Assembly: GCA_037074705.1 (NCBI GenBank)
Contig: CM073591.1
Location: forward strand, 93,610,532-93,674,531
Reading direction: 5' to 3'
From: Zhengitettix transpicula
Lineage: Eukaryota; Arthropoda; Insecta; Orthoptera; Tetrigidae
Length of the DNA stretch: 64,000 nt
Shown here in pieces: positions 1 to 11,040 of this stretch; the stretch's first letter is position 1, and each line of letters begins with the position of its first letter. The notes beneath the pieces are model-generated. The model saw nothing but the letters and a program-made list of their open reading frames with translations. It had not been told where the DNA came from and made no database searches. A program made the translations under genes and the position numbers.

Positions 1-1628
1 CCCTCATTAGCCTGTTACCCTAAAAATAAAAAATAATAATAATTAAAACTCGCCTTGCCTAAAGTTACCTTCTTATTTCTTATAACTTCTAATGAGTTCT
101 AATTCGTTGCTTACAGCCTGTTTAGAATTTCAAGACAACCATCTCGCGATCTATGGCATATATAAATTAATTTTGAGGCTCTCGTCTGCATTGTTTCATC
201 AGTCAATTTAGACCCAATGTTTTTACGTTTGAAATTATTAAAAAAATATGTGATTAAATTCCCTCTTGGTGACAACTTTCACACCATATTTAACACCACT
301 TTCAGAATAAACGTTATTAAAGTAATGAATGTATGTTTTAATATCGCCCGAAAATAGCTAAAAGTTTTGTTATCATCAGAATTCAAAAAAAATTATTTTG
401 TACGTCTGTTGTTTTATCTCAGTCTTTTCCATGGCCTCTATCTTTGTCCATTAAAAATGTCTCCATATTTCATCTGAACTTTGTAAACGATGCGTTTCCC
501 GGCTGCTTTAATATGCTCAACTTTCTTTCTATGTTGCAAAGAACTTCAGATATTGGATTTTTTACTGAAGAGGTGTCTAGCGTCAGCTGAAGAGTGCAAG
601 CATCACTTGAAATTTTTAATTCAGTTAAAATATTTATAAAAAGTATCAGTAAAACTTATAATAAAAATTGTTAAATTTATCTCAATTGGACATAAGAATA
701 AGTAAGTTAAGTTTCGAAGCAGTAGTTTAATGAATAGGTGACTTTTTATGTTTCATTCAAACAAATATATAGTTTAACCGTTATAAAAACTTTATTTTAT
801 TTATTAATATAAATATACAGATCTGTGGGATTTAACGATTAGACATCTAATAACATCTACTGAATCATTGAAGACTCAATATTAATATATTATACTAAAC
901 AACCATTTAAAACGATATAATTAAAAATTTTGTGCTAAATGAAAGTTTACAATACACTAAAACTTAATACAGAAAATTCTATCTACTTCAGCTCATTTAA
1001 CAAGTAATTAGAAGTTTTGTAAAACTCTAAGACGATCTGCATTGTGTTGGGATTATTGGATTTTGGGGACCCTAAATCAATTGATGTTAGTAGAGACACG
1101 AGGCCTGAATGAGAGGGCACAGTTTCGACTGAAATATGTGGTTATTACCGAACAGTAAGTGGTGTTTATCTGTGTTGATTTATTGCAGGGAAGTGAATGC
1201 GTATTGTTATATATGATGATTTAGCAGTAGGATCTAAGTGGCTAAACCAGTTAATCTGTATTGCTTGAAACGTATTTTACATTTCAGTGTTACATTTATA
1301 GTGTGATTAATGTTACATTGTTTGCCAATATTTATTCAACTAAATGCGGAAATAAGTTAATGCTCGTGGAAAAAGGAATTAATTTATTCAAATATTCGAT
1401 TTAAGTATTTATATGAATAAACAGTTGCAATAGTTTCTGTAAACGGTAGATTCATATAAAATATTTGTACATTTTTTTAAAATTTATTGTTTATATTAGC
1501 GTCAACATAAAAGTCATTGGCGACTTACCCCTTACAAGATTGCAATTAATTCATATTAACTATACATTTTATTCTTAGTCTCAGATTCATTGTTTATTTA
1601 AATTATATATTGAATGACGTTTTCCTTG
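1..1628. other. AT-rich DNA with no recognisable gene
   Basis: I see no coding region, RNA gene or repeat boundary here on either strand. The sequence is strongly AT-rich with short A and T runs and many stop codons in all frames. Confidence 0.6.
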
Positions 1629-1819
1629 CTACTTAAGCAGGTTATTTATTGTCGCTGCTGAGGTACATATCTCACTTATCCTGTATTTCTGAATTATGGC
1701 TCTTCTAGTCCTGTCGTGCTTTGGGCAGTCGTAGAGGATATGCTGGATCATGAGGGCAGTTTGGCATACATCACATGTAGGTTGCGGTGACCTAGAGAAT
1801 AGATAGGAGTGCGTGAGGT
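1629..1819 (-). pseudogene. Non-LTR retrotransposon C-terminal fragment (Jockey/CR1-like)
   Basis: On the minus strand an open frame of about 63 codons runs without a stop to TAG at 1629-1631. It has no start codon. It encodes a cysteine-histidine motif (CDVCQTALMIQHILYDC, that is C-x2-C-x7-H-x4-C) preceded by NLTHSYLFSR and followed by a basic stretch with RTRRAI. This is the known pattern of the extreme C-terminus of ORF2 in Jockey- and CR1-like LINEs, downstream of the reverse transcriptase, where LTHxYLL precedes the zinc-knuckle-like motif. The rest of the element is missing upstream, where an in-frame stop appears near 1822. It is a dead 5'-truncated LINE copy and not a host gene. The clade assignment is an inference from the motif only. 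Confidence 0.7.
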
Positions 1820-3336
1820 TAAATTACATACAATCAGAATTTTATTATTATCAGAATCCTACGAAAACACAAGGTTTAATTGTATTGTAATTATTACACA
1901 ATAATTATATTAATTATGCATATATTCCCCCTATTTACACAAATTAATACAAATTTGTTTATATTAGCAATTATAGTTTTTTATTATATTTTTTAATTCA
2001 TTAATAATTTGTAATTGGAAATAGAGTAGAAATTATGTTCGCTGAATTCAATAGAATCAGCAGGTCGGCAGATGGCTTTCATTCTTTTACAAAACGAGGA
2101 GCAGTAGAAATACGGACGATGTCTCCGCTGTCACAATAAGAATTCTGAAGTTGAATAAATGCATTCGTATCTGTAAATCTCTCGTGGTGCGCCGGCGGTC
2201 ACGCAAGAGCTGCTGGTAGCAGAATGGTAATGAACAGGCGCTGAGAAGTGTCGATTTCGGCGTAAGGTAGTGCGGCTTCCTGTGTACAGCCACGTGCGCC
2301 CTGATTTATCTCAGACTCACACGTGGCATAAATAGGCTGCACCAGGTGCCGCAGCCATCGCATTAGCATTCACCGAAAGCGTCGGCAATATTTAACACTC
2401 TCTTCAAATACAGATGGCCCGTTCGCCCTTCAAGAAATTACAACTGACTTTTGCCGACCATCGTGGAATACGGAATAACAACGCACTTTAACATAAGAGT
2501 AGGAACAGTTCTTCTTCACAATATTTTTAATGTACTTTGGATTATCTGTTTACACTCGTCGTTGACTGAATGAAGTAACAATGATAATCCTAGTGAAACT
2601 TATTAATACAAAGAAAATTCAGCTGGTCGTAAACAATAAAATAAAACATACTCATCCAGTCAGAACCCTGTAATATGTAATTTAATCGAATGATACCAAA
2701 CATAATCACAAAAGATCCAGTTACAGTAATTTATTTAACGATCGTCTGCATTATGAAGGAGCTTTCAACCTAAAACATTATATTAATTTAAAATAAAAGC
2801 ATACAGTTAGAATTTATAATGATAATAGGCCTAATAATAGTAATAATAATCATAATTTTATTTCAGAAGTACTTGATGACATCAGATACATTGCAAGCGA
2901 CACTATAAACTATAACTAGTAAAGTAATGAATAATAATAATAAAAGATGTTTCACGTCTGTTTTATATTTTAAGTGAATAAATGAAAACGACCTTTAACA
3001 GACACTAGCTTTGTATTAAATGTTTATTTAATTGTTAAGTCGTTTTGTTTATTTGAAAACGGGTGAGTGACTTGCTTGTCGTTATTATGTTTTCAACAAT
3101 GTATCTTTGTCGACTGTTGTCAATTCATGTAGTTTATTATTTTACTTCACATAATTTTTAACCTTGAGTAGGATAGAAATAGGTACCGAAACGACGGTTT
3201 GCATAAACCTGTAATATAAAGCTGTTGTCTGTCGAAGGTCGTATTCACTTAATAATAATATATAAAAAGGGAAATTACAATCAAAACAGTACCACGTAGA
3301 TGCACACATACAAAATAGTAAAGTAAAATAATTAGA
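1820..3336. other. Intergenic DNA, with a GC-richer island at about 2040-2480
   Basis: No supported gene. About 2040-2480 is clearly less AT-rich than its surroundings and carries two E-boxes and a TATA-like box, described separately. The rest is AT-rich and featureless. Confidence 0.5.
2291..2334 (+). promoter_or_regulatory. Paired CACGTG E-boxes with a TATA-like box
   Basis: Two palindromic CACGTG E-boxes lie at 2291-2296 and 2319-2324, 28 bp apart, followed by a TATA-like CATAAATA at 2327-2334. CACGTG is the binding site of bHLH factors such as CLOCK/CYCLE and MYC/MAX. The arrangement could be a core promoter firing rightward at about 2357-2365, but I see no gene downstream and no strong initiator. 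It could also be chance within a GC-richer island. Confidence 0.25.
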
Positions 3337-3660
3337 CTAAACTAAATTGCAGATATGAAAGTACTCAGCCATATAATATATACAGTTATTTGTGAGCATA
3401 TTCTTAACTTTCATCTTAAAAGTGGTGTGGGGCAGCATATATATGCTATGAGGGAGAGCATTAAAGAATTTGATTGACATATAATAAAAAGTTTTCTGTC
3501 TCTTAGCATAATTACACCTAAATAGACCTACATTACCTCTGTTCCCAGTAAAGTGTTCATGAGAATCACCTAGGCGATCGTAGATCGCTTAATTGTCTTT
3601 AATACATAGTAAGCACAGCATAAAAAACAAGGCAGGTACGGGCGTGATACAAAGTTTTAT
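3337..3660 (-). pseudogene. Non-LTR retrotransposon ORF2 3' end (CR1/RTE-like tail)
   Basis: The minus strand reads through a tail typical of LINE ORF2 proteins. It contains HEHFTGNRGNVGLF, corresponding to the family's H-x-YNTR block, then TFYYMSIKFFNALPHSIY, corresponding to the conserved block ending WNxLP, then FKMKVKNML, ending at TAG at 3337-3339. Upstream the similarity continues in frame (ITPVPALFFMLCLLCIKDN) but is broken by a TAA codon just after KDN. The fragment is therefore a decayed 5'-truncated copy. It differs from the element at 1.63 kb, which ends in a cysteine-histidine motif. The call rests on family block order; clade is uncertain. Confidence 0.65.
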
Positions 3661-3943
3661 ATACAATCCATGTGCCATTATACAAAGATAATTAAACATG
3701 CATACTTCTCGTTCACAATGCAAATTGTTGTACTATGTACTTCACTGATGTACTTTGTTTAAATTGTCACCTCATATATCTATACTACAGAAATAGGAGG
3801 CAGTGAGATAGAACGATTCCAAATTATTTTAATGCAGTTTATATTAATTACTGAGGCTACAAAATGCTAATGTGTACATTACATCATTTGTATTAACTAT
3901 TAAAATATATTATGGAAACCTCAATTTTTTAAAATTTTTAAAG
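3661..3943. other. AT-rich DNA, nothing recognised
   Basis: Short AT-rich stretch between the LINE relic and the LTR. I see no feature. Confidence 0.5.
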
Positions 3944-3966
3944 TTATATATATATATATATATATA
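3944..3966. repeat. (TA)n microsatellite
   Basis: A run of TA dinucleotides that directly abuts the start of the LTR at 3967. Other LTRs of this family in the window also abut (TA)n tracts. Confidence 0.9.
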
Positions 3967-4879
3967 TTGTGGTAATTAAAAGGAAATAATTGATTAATGA
4001 AAAAAATTTGGACTCGTATTGTCGGCGGCGTAAAAACACACGAGTAGTATACAAGAATATGTGGCAATAATGCATGCTTGCTGGGATTGTCGAAGTTCGT
4101 TTGCTAGACGCAGAGCTCCAGTTTGTGGGGAGCAGTGCTTCAGAGTATATGGTAGGAGACGGTAGAGAAAGGACATAAATTCAGAAATTGTGTGGCTGTA
4201 TATTGTCTAACAGATATAATATCCAAAACTATATACGGTTTTCGAGCATATGAGCGAATAACTGCAACGATACAACGCCGACTATTATTTTCCCTGAGGC
4301 GGAATAGTTTGGAGTCTAGCTTACATTCTTGAAAGACATTTTTCTTCAATTATTGGGAGCCCCACATTATGGCATCCATCAGATAACAAACCTTTGAGTG
4401 TGATAGTAGGATTTTGATAGAAGGAACAGCAAAGAAAGTGAAGTGAGTCAATTTGGCAAGCAGTATGTGTCTCCCATTAGATTCACAGTATAAAGGCCTG
4501 TCTATAGTGTTAATAATTGTGTGTGAACGAGCCTATATCCTTGGTACAAGAAAACATTACGGTAAAACTGAACAACTTACTATCTGTAAACCCACAAGTA
4601 AATGATATTATCGTCAGATTACTGATTTCCGAGTTCATATTTTAAATTTAATATTTCATATTTAGTATCGTAATGTTCCATTGATTGTTTGAATTAATGC
4701 GTTGATAGCTTTGTGAATTTGATTGTTTAATAAATATTCTTTATTGAAGACCCGGTGATCTGCCGTGGTGTTATTGTAATGTGATTTAAATAATTTGCTT
4801 TAATAAATTAATTTGTTTGTATATGTTAAATATTGTTTTTTTTATTAAAACATCCGATCGTTTTAATTGTTTTATTACA
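3967..4879 (+). mobile_element. Long terminal repeat, related to the LTRs at 29-30 kb and 45.5-46.6 kb
   Basis: The segment begins TGTGGTAATTAAAAGG and ends TTTTATTACA, giving TG...CA termini like an LTR. Its first 30 bases align with the start of the LTR at 45546 (both contain AATTA..AGGAAAT.AATTG). Near the end both share TGAAGACCC followed by a G-rich stretch. An AATAAA signal lies upstream of that block. Directly after the end comes TTGGCGTCGTCAACGTG, which resembles a retroelement primer-binding site. I therefore read it as the 5' LTR or a solo LTR plus leader. No gag or pol coding region follows. Orientation is plus. The left boundary is placed by similarity only. Confidence 0.5.
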
Positions 4880-5075
4880 AAATTGGCGTCGTCAACGTGT
4901 GGTTTTTCTTAGTAATATTTTAATTGTTTCGGTAATTATTTTATTGGACGCCCGATTTTGCATTGTAATTATAAAATAAGAATCACTACAAATTGGCACT
5001 CCAACGTGCAGCTTATTTTCCTTTGATTATTTTAAATTACTGTAAATTGACGCCTTAACGTGAGGTTTTAACTGT
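4880..5075 (+). repeat. Tandem primer-binding-site-like modules after the LTR
   Basis: The motif AATTGGCGYC...AACGTG recurs: about 4881 (TTGGCGTCGTCAACGTG), a partial copy at about 4944 (TTGGACGCCCG), about 4992 (TTGGCACTCCAACGTG) and about 5046 (TTGACGCCTTAACGTG). At least three copies are preceded by a short ACA- or GTA-ending stretch resembling the LTR end, with spacing of roughly 50-60 bp. The motif resembles the TGGCGCCCAACGTGGGG type of retroviral/LTR-element primer-binding site. The same arrangement is seen on the minus strand at 29062-29200. Confidence 0.45.
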
Positions 5076-5245
5076 CATTTATCTAAAAAAAAACTATATT
5101 TAGTATAGTTAACATTGCTCATGGAGGAGAAAAAAGGAAACACTATATAAGCATAACCTACATTCAATTCTGTAAGACGTCTGCGTAAATTCTACTTATT
5201 ATTATCTCATTTTATTTATAATATACTCTGTATTTGTAAGTATAT

Positions 5246-5715
5246 ATATATATATATAATTATCTGATTCTAAATTTTTGTCTTATATCATCTCGGACTT
5301 TCATCCCTAGGGGTGAACGGGGGTTAAATTTAAAAACATTTTAAAACGGCTATTTATAGCGTCGAATAATTCGTTTTCGATGAGATTATTAGTATCTCTC
5401 ACGATGTTTTTAGTGTATAACTTCAATCCGTTATAATATGGAAAGGCAGCACCTATAAGGGATGGAGTGGAGAGGTGTTACAAAAAAGTAACTGCGAAAC
5501 ATACGACATTTGTGTCAAATCGAGAGTAATGGAAATCAATTAGCTGAATTCCTACTTTCACCCTTTTTAGCTTGGTTAAGTTGTACTTCAGCCCCTAGGA
5601 GTGGAGGTGGAAGTGGACGAAACAAAGTTACAATCATAATCGCGTTGAGTAATTTCCACCAAACTTTGTTCACATATCACTTACGATACAGGAAAAAAAA
5701 CCTGAGGGGTTAACA
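5246..5715 (+). mobile_element. Helitron-like repeat, degraded copy
   Basis: This matches the body of the family seen at 19.3, 30.5 and 51.8 kb. It has the GGGGTTAAATTTAAAAACATTTTAAAACGGC block, then TTAGTATCTCTC, then a stretch on counting CAATCCG, then AGTGGAGAGGTGTTACAAAAA. Neither terminus can be placed. A short (TA)n tract lies at 5240-5258. No coding capacity is seen; the 67-codon frame within it is a by-product of the repeat. Confidence 0.4.
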
Positions 5716-5861
5716 CATCCCTTAATTTTTATTTTACAAATTTTCTCAATAGAGGACTAATGGTATGAATAAGTGAATCTAAATCTATCCGTCGTCTTTC
5801 TCTCATTCGGGTTTCAGGAAACTGATAAGTTCAGGAATCGGAAAATTTCTATCATACTGTG

Positions 5862-6329
5862 CATCCCTCAAGGAAGCTTCACAGAGAGCTCTGGCGGGGG
5901 CTACCTTTGGGGATGCCTTCACAACTCTCTGGTTTTTTGAACTAAGGTTCCCACATGCTGAGGCACCTCGGTCTGTTTTGAGAGGTGTATGTTCCGGAGT
6001 CGCAGATCTTGGGCTTACGGTAAGAGTTGTCCGCCATTCCTATGGAATAGTCGGCCAGCTGCCTCCTAAACTGGCCAAGGTATGACGGGGGGTAAGCTGC
6101 GACCCCACAGCAAACCCCTCTCCCGCCATCGGAAGGGCGTGGGACAAATACCAAATGCAGGTTTTTATTGGGTTTGTCCTGCATTACTTTTAGGCGAATG
6201 CCGGGTAGGATCCTTAAACTATAGTGCGGGGGCCCTAGTTAACCCTTGGCTACCTTCCTCCACCCTTTCAAATCCCTTTCCTATGCTATAAGATGGGAGT
6301 TGCCACTATGTGGATTACCCCCAAAAAAA
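5862..6329 (+). mobile_element. Family R retroposon, copy R1
   Basis: A GC-rich segment of about 470 bp that recurs at 11.45, 15.38, 20.39, 37.39, 37.94 and 63.25 kb. Read on this strand it ends in AAAAAAA at 6323-6329. It is flanked by a perfect 12-bp direct repeat, TATCATACTGTG, at 5850-5861 and 6330-6341. A poly(A) tail plus target-site duplication is the mark of retroposition by a LINE machinery. Conserved landmarks include CACCTCGG, GAGAGGTGTATGTTCCGG, CAGCTGCCTCCTAAACTGG and CTAGTTAACCCTTGGC. I see no tRNA A/B boxes and no conserved protein, so the source RNA is unknown. The open frames across it are not conserved between copies. Confidence 0.75.
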
Positions 6330-6341
6330 TATCATACTGTG

Positions 6342-7390
6342 TCATTTAAAGATTTACCAATCCAAATGTCTCTTTCACTCAACGTTAGACTCTAATAATA
6401 TCGCCAAGCCAACAATGTTAAACTGTCATTAACTGCTGTTTTAAATACAATACAAACCTTTTAATGTTTACAATGATAATATAGTTTATATTTAAATAAT
6501 TTAATATGCAATTCATTCGCATTAAATAACTAGTTATTCGCATATTCACTAATTTAATCTTCCTTTTTTATATTAGATAATTTTTACACCTTTCCAGTAT
6601 CGTTTTTTGTTATTAATTATGTATCATTACGTATTTGATTATATATTTTATATTACTATTATAAACTGTTTGTTTTACTCCTTACTGGTATTTATAATGG
6701 GTCAGCTGACGTTGTCTTTCTCTTGGAAATAGCTCCATGTAATTTACTCTAAGCTGTGTAAAAGTATACTGGTGAGAATAAATAAAGATGGCCGGTTATT
6801 TCGTTGTCAGTTATCTTAGAATTAGATCTTGTTAATTCTGTATGGAATACAATATGGAAGTAAAAAGTTTGTACTCATGTGCCTTGTAATTAATATTTTT
6901 ATCAGAACTATACCAAAAAATTGTTTTATAAATTTATATATTCTCTTCGTCATTTATTTAAAGCTATCCAGTTTTATTTTGGCTAAATAATAAAAGTAAC
7001 AAGAAAAGTTGTAAGAGTTGAAATATATTGGAATCTTGAGTTGGCATGTGGGAACAATCCCTTAACATGGGATATCTCGTTTCTGCGGAATAGAACGCTG
7101 TCGAAGAAATATAAGATTTTCGGAGTAAAAAACTAATAATCTCTCGATTATAAAAATTTGTTTCATAGTTCCAATAGTTAATTACGTGTATTTTTGATTA
7201 TAGTTAATTTAAGAAATACATTGAAATATAAACTACTTAATAGTTTATGTTTAAAAAAAAGTAACATGTTTCCGTTTAAAACAAAGTTAACACAAATTTA
7301 GGAATTACCATTTTGAGTAGCTTCTGTTGTTTCAAATCAGGTCTAGATTCAGAAAGAATAGAAGGAAATTTTTCATTGAAGCTCCGCCAT
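6342..7390. other. AT-rich DNA, nothing recognised
   Basis: No gene, RNA gene or repeat boundary that I can support. Confidence 0.5.
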
Positions 7391-7484
7391 ATAGCCTATT
7401 AAATGATCAGGATGCACTAAGCGGTTTCGATTACCGCTCCGGTAGAGATTTTTCTACCCTGATCCTTTAACATGGTCTATTTGA
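7391..7484. repeat. Foldback that can form a three-way junction
   Basis: An outer stem (GATCAGG 7405-7411 with CCTGATC 7458-7464, extended by TTAAA/TTTAA across one mismatch) encloses two adjacent perfect hairpins: AGCGGT/ACCGCT (7420-7425 and 7433-7438, loop TTCGATT) and GGTAGA/TCTACC (7441-7446 and 7453-7458). Weak pairing continues outward. It may be an old foldback element. It is not a tRNA: the arm order and number are wrong. Confidence 0.4.
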
Positions 7485-9224
7485 TACGATACAACACAAA
7501 TGCACAATACTAGTACATTAAAATAATTCTAGGAGAAGAAATAAAGCAAATTCTTTCGATAATCTGATCTAAGCAATCCAGAATATATCGTTATTTACCG
7601 AAAATATAATACTTGAATTATTCGTTAATGGCAATCAGACCCAAATATATTTGAGGCATGAATTATTTCGCATCCGAATATCGTACCAAGTGGTCTAAAT
7701 TTGTCTGTACATTCATGGTGCATTCTTTAGATAAAACGGTTGGCCTAACGTTCTTTAGTGGGGCTTTAGTCTGAAGATCCTGAGTTATTTACGATGTCAT
7801 TAAAGTGAGCGACCCCTTTCCGAGCACACAGCCTATACTGGTAAAAGTAAAACTTTAACACCAAGAAAGAGTCAAACATAGCTTCAAAAACCCATTAGAC
7901 ATGAGCTCGAATTTACATGTATGTATCATATTAATTTATGCCATTTTTCTACTTATTTACTATAACAAAACATATGCGAATGCCTGTAAATATTATATAA
8001 TACATCATTTTCAGCTTAAGTGAACAATAATAATTTGCTTTTACTGAGTAAATATTGTATTTTATGAGAACACAGACAAGGAGATCATCAAACGGTAGAG
8101 ATTAGGTAAACAAATGGATGAATTGGTTTGATTATATTTTAATAATATGGTGTGAACATAAGTTAATATATAACGAAATGAATAAATTTTTAATTAAAGA
8201 ATAGAAACATTTGCATAAAAAGATTAATTTTTTTCTAATGAAACAGAAATATTGTGTTTTGGTGCAACAGTAATAAAAACAGGTCGATAATAATATTTTT
8301 GAATTTTTGGGACGTACAACAAGACAGAAAGGGTTACATATATTTTCTACAAATATTTACTTACATATTTATTTTTATCAAAACCCCACAAACACCCCCC
8401 ACACCCTTAATCCGAAAAATTAGAAAGAAGGGAGAGCGTCGGCCGGAAGATGAAGCGGAAGGCGAAGAAGTAAAACCAGCAGCGGTAGTAGTGCGAATGA
8501 ATGAGTGTATGAATGAGAGTGTGAATCTAATAATTAGGTAGCCGTAAAGGCATTTACAATTGTTATTTATGAATGTAATGACACAATATTAGTATGTTAT
8601 AGGCATAATATTTCGTCATCGCGGAGCAGATTCCAGGAGTAACGAACTCCGACAACTGGAAGAGGAGGCTGGACCTCCAGTTAGATGTCACCGCTGCTGC
8701 TAGGCATTCGCAAGGAAGTCGCCGATGAGGAAGTAACTCGAAAAGTGGTCAGCGAGGAGTGAAATTCCACCAGCGAATTACAACAGTAAATACCCACTTA
8801 TTACAAATCTTAACATGCTCAGAGAGAAATATATTTTTGTTCACGGTTAAATTTAAATTATAAATTAACCTAATGCAATGCCAAACTTCAATATACATTC
8901 AATACATATCAACATATATCAGTATACAACACAAACTGATTGTTCTATTTGAAAAGTATTACATTATAATTGCTTTATATCAATTAATAATTTAAAATTT
9001 GTAAATTTTGTGAGAGAACCAATCGAAATTTTTGACAAATATAATTTAAGAAATAAAATAGATTTCTTCGAGCTTTAAAAACTCTAATTAACGTTCATTT
9101 TTAAATAAAAAAATAAACAGCATTTAGTCAGAAAAAAGTTTTTTACAAAAAATTAAATATACTGTCCTTTTTTCTGTAGCTCTGCAGGTATTGTAATTTA
9201 ATCGAAAAATTTAACCAGATTTTG
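7485..9224. other. Intergenic DNA with a GC-richer stretch at about 8390-8790
   Basis: Mostly AT-rich. About 8390-8790 is GC-richer and purine-rich, but all reading frames close within about 95 codons and no domain is recognised. A stretch after TTCCAG at about 8632 looks superficially like an exon but has stops in every frame within about 100 bases. Confidence 0.4.
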
Positions 9225-9370
9225 ATGTATCAATATAATAAATGTCCATATTTATATTTGATAAAGAGGTCCTAAAACTAGGGCGAAACTTCGGTATATT
9301 TACATTTTTGTTAATAAAGAATTTTCTGGCCGAAGGACGTTTGCTTATTTATTTATAAATGTCAGATATT
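9225..9370 (+). mobile_element. Penelope-like-element relic (hammerhead-bearing repeat), copy 1
   Basis: This segment is similar to 54695-54870. Shared blocks are TAAAGAGG..CT.AAAA followed by AGG, then AAACTTC..TATATTTA and CATTTT. It carries the hammerhead-like fold at 9240-9307. Penelope-like retroelements are known to carry hammerhead ribozymes in their terminal repeats, which is the basis for the suggestion. No reverse transcriptase is seen nearby. Confidence 0.3.
9240..9307 (+). ncRNA. Decayed hammerhead-ribozyme-like fold
   Basis: The parts fall in type I hammerhead order. Stem I: AAATGT 9240-9245 with ACATTT 9302-9307, and ATA 9254-9256 with TAT 9297-9299, separated by an internal loop. 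Core: TTGATAA 9258-9264 in place of CTGANGA. Stem II: GTCCT 9269-9273 with AGGGC 9280-9284. Then GAA, then stem III AC/GT around a TTCG tetraloop (9288-9295), then A as the nucleotide before the cleavage point. Two invariant core positions are changed (C3 to T, G8 to A), so it is probably inactive. Confidence 0.3.
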
Positions 9371-10539
9371 TTTTCATCGGTCAATTTTTAATTTGAAACA
9401 TTCCGCATTCATTTTTACCAAAGCAATAAGAATAGCGTTGATTGGTTTAATTTCAAAGTTTTATTTGAGGAGAGAAAATACTTTCCGATATTAATACTTG
9501 AAATGCTACACATCAGTTCTAATATCAAGGCAATTAAATTAAAAAAATGAAAATAAAATTCTGAACAGTATTTAGTATTCCTTATTATTGTGTTTTAATT
9601 ATATATTCACTCAAACAGTTAATGTTTTTTAATAAGCACGAGTGTCCTTTCAAAATTCAGTTAAACAATATCACTGTTTTTAGATTTACGTTTTTCATTG
9701 CTTACATGATTTCTGAAAAAATATTGTTGGTATACAATACAAACAAAATGCTCAACAAATTTAAAATATATTTATTTTTTTCTTAAGAACGCTGGAGAAT
9801 TATTTTAATTGATTATAATTGATACTGAATGAAGCTTACATGCTTTGTATTTTCATCTCATATAATTGGTTATAGTACTTAATTTTCACTAATTTTAAGA
9901 TTTTGATGCTATTCAGCATAAAATAAAAATGCAGATAATCTACTAAGTTATAAAATTTTCTTACTATTTTTCTTCATTACCTAAAGATTTAAAAAATTTT
10001 GGTTAAAACGTCGTAGTATGTATCATACATTTTTACATGAAGAAATGTTAATTTTTCGTTGTACCATGTTTTTATGATTTATATGGTCGAGAATTTCTCT
10101 GTCCATATATTTTATTGTATACATTTATACAACGTGTATTTTTTAATAAGACGATAAAATATTTAATTAAAAAGTTTTGTAATTACAATAGAAGACGCAA
10201 ATGCTTTAAAGTAAAAATAATTCTCAATACAGCCACACTCAAAAAATTCATAAACGAAGTGAATGTTAATGAGTAAAATAAAATAAAATAATATATTGGA
10301 ATTTATCGGACATGCAGTTTTTAATGTTATCATATTTTTGTTAAAGTTTATAATTTATTATAGGCTAATACTACTATTTCTTACTGAGTCGGCTTTCAAC
10401 TATTATTAAAAAACGTAGGCAGGTAATTAGATTGGTTTTCGGAACTCTTAAATGATTCTGTACCATTTTTCGTATAGGTGAAAAACGACTCATACCAAGG
10501 ATAAATGGACACTTGTTAGACCTACTTCAGGGTGTAAAA
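9371..10539. other. AT-rich DNA, nothing recognised
   Basis: No feature seen on either strand. Confidence 0.5.
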
Positions 10540-11040
10540 TGTTGCAGCTTCCAAGTACACAGATTATTCGTTCGCGTTGGAAAAGGAGACAAAGTGCTCA
10601 CAAGGTACTTCAAAATTTACGGGGATAAACTTCCGCCGGGCTGATAATTATCTTCCACTGGCCGCGTTGGCGCATGAGCATCGTCGTCTTTTCAAAGGAG
10701 AAATTGGCGTCATCTGCTCTTTCCCAGTCGCAGTGGTAGGGATTGCTAAAAGCCACCCATTCCATTCTCAACCCCCCACTCCATCCCTCTCGCTCAAACT
10801 TTTTCCTTTAGCGTACCCCTTGCAATAATACTACATCCGGGTAATTGAAATTCCGAGTACAGTACGGTCCCTCCCCTTCCAGTGATGTAACATCTGTGCC
10901 GGGCTCGTGTTTTGTTTTGGAGATGCTTCAATTGTCGCCCCCTCTCACTTGCAATATTAACTAAAGCTTTTCTGAAACAGCACAATGCTGAAAATGTGCC
11001 ACACTTGCATTCATGCAGGAAAACCTTTTCAAAAGAAAAA
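10540..11040. other. GC-richer unique island
   Basis: Base composition changes sharply relative to both flanks, with a pyrimidine-rich block at about 10760-10830 (CCCCCCACTCCATCCCTCTC). Frames of 63 and 83 codons exist on opposite strands, but neither shows a domain, a signal peptide or convincing splice sites. It matches no other part of this window. A conserved noncoding or regulatory element is possible. Confidence 0.3.

Noticed and set aside
5110..5160. ATGGAGGAGAAAAAAGG after the LTR leader as a gag start
   Set aside because: The frame closes after eight codons, so there is no evidence of a gag protein.
7405..7464. tRNA-like cloverleaf with a TTCGATT loop
   Set aside because: Only two inner arms, in the wrong order for a tRNA; recorded as a foldback.
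8632..8790. Exon-like segment after TTCCAG
   Set aside because: All three frames close within about 100 bases and no donor site fits.
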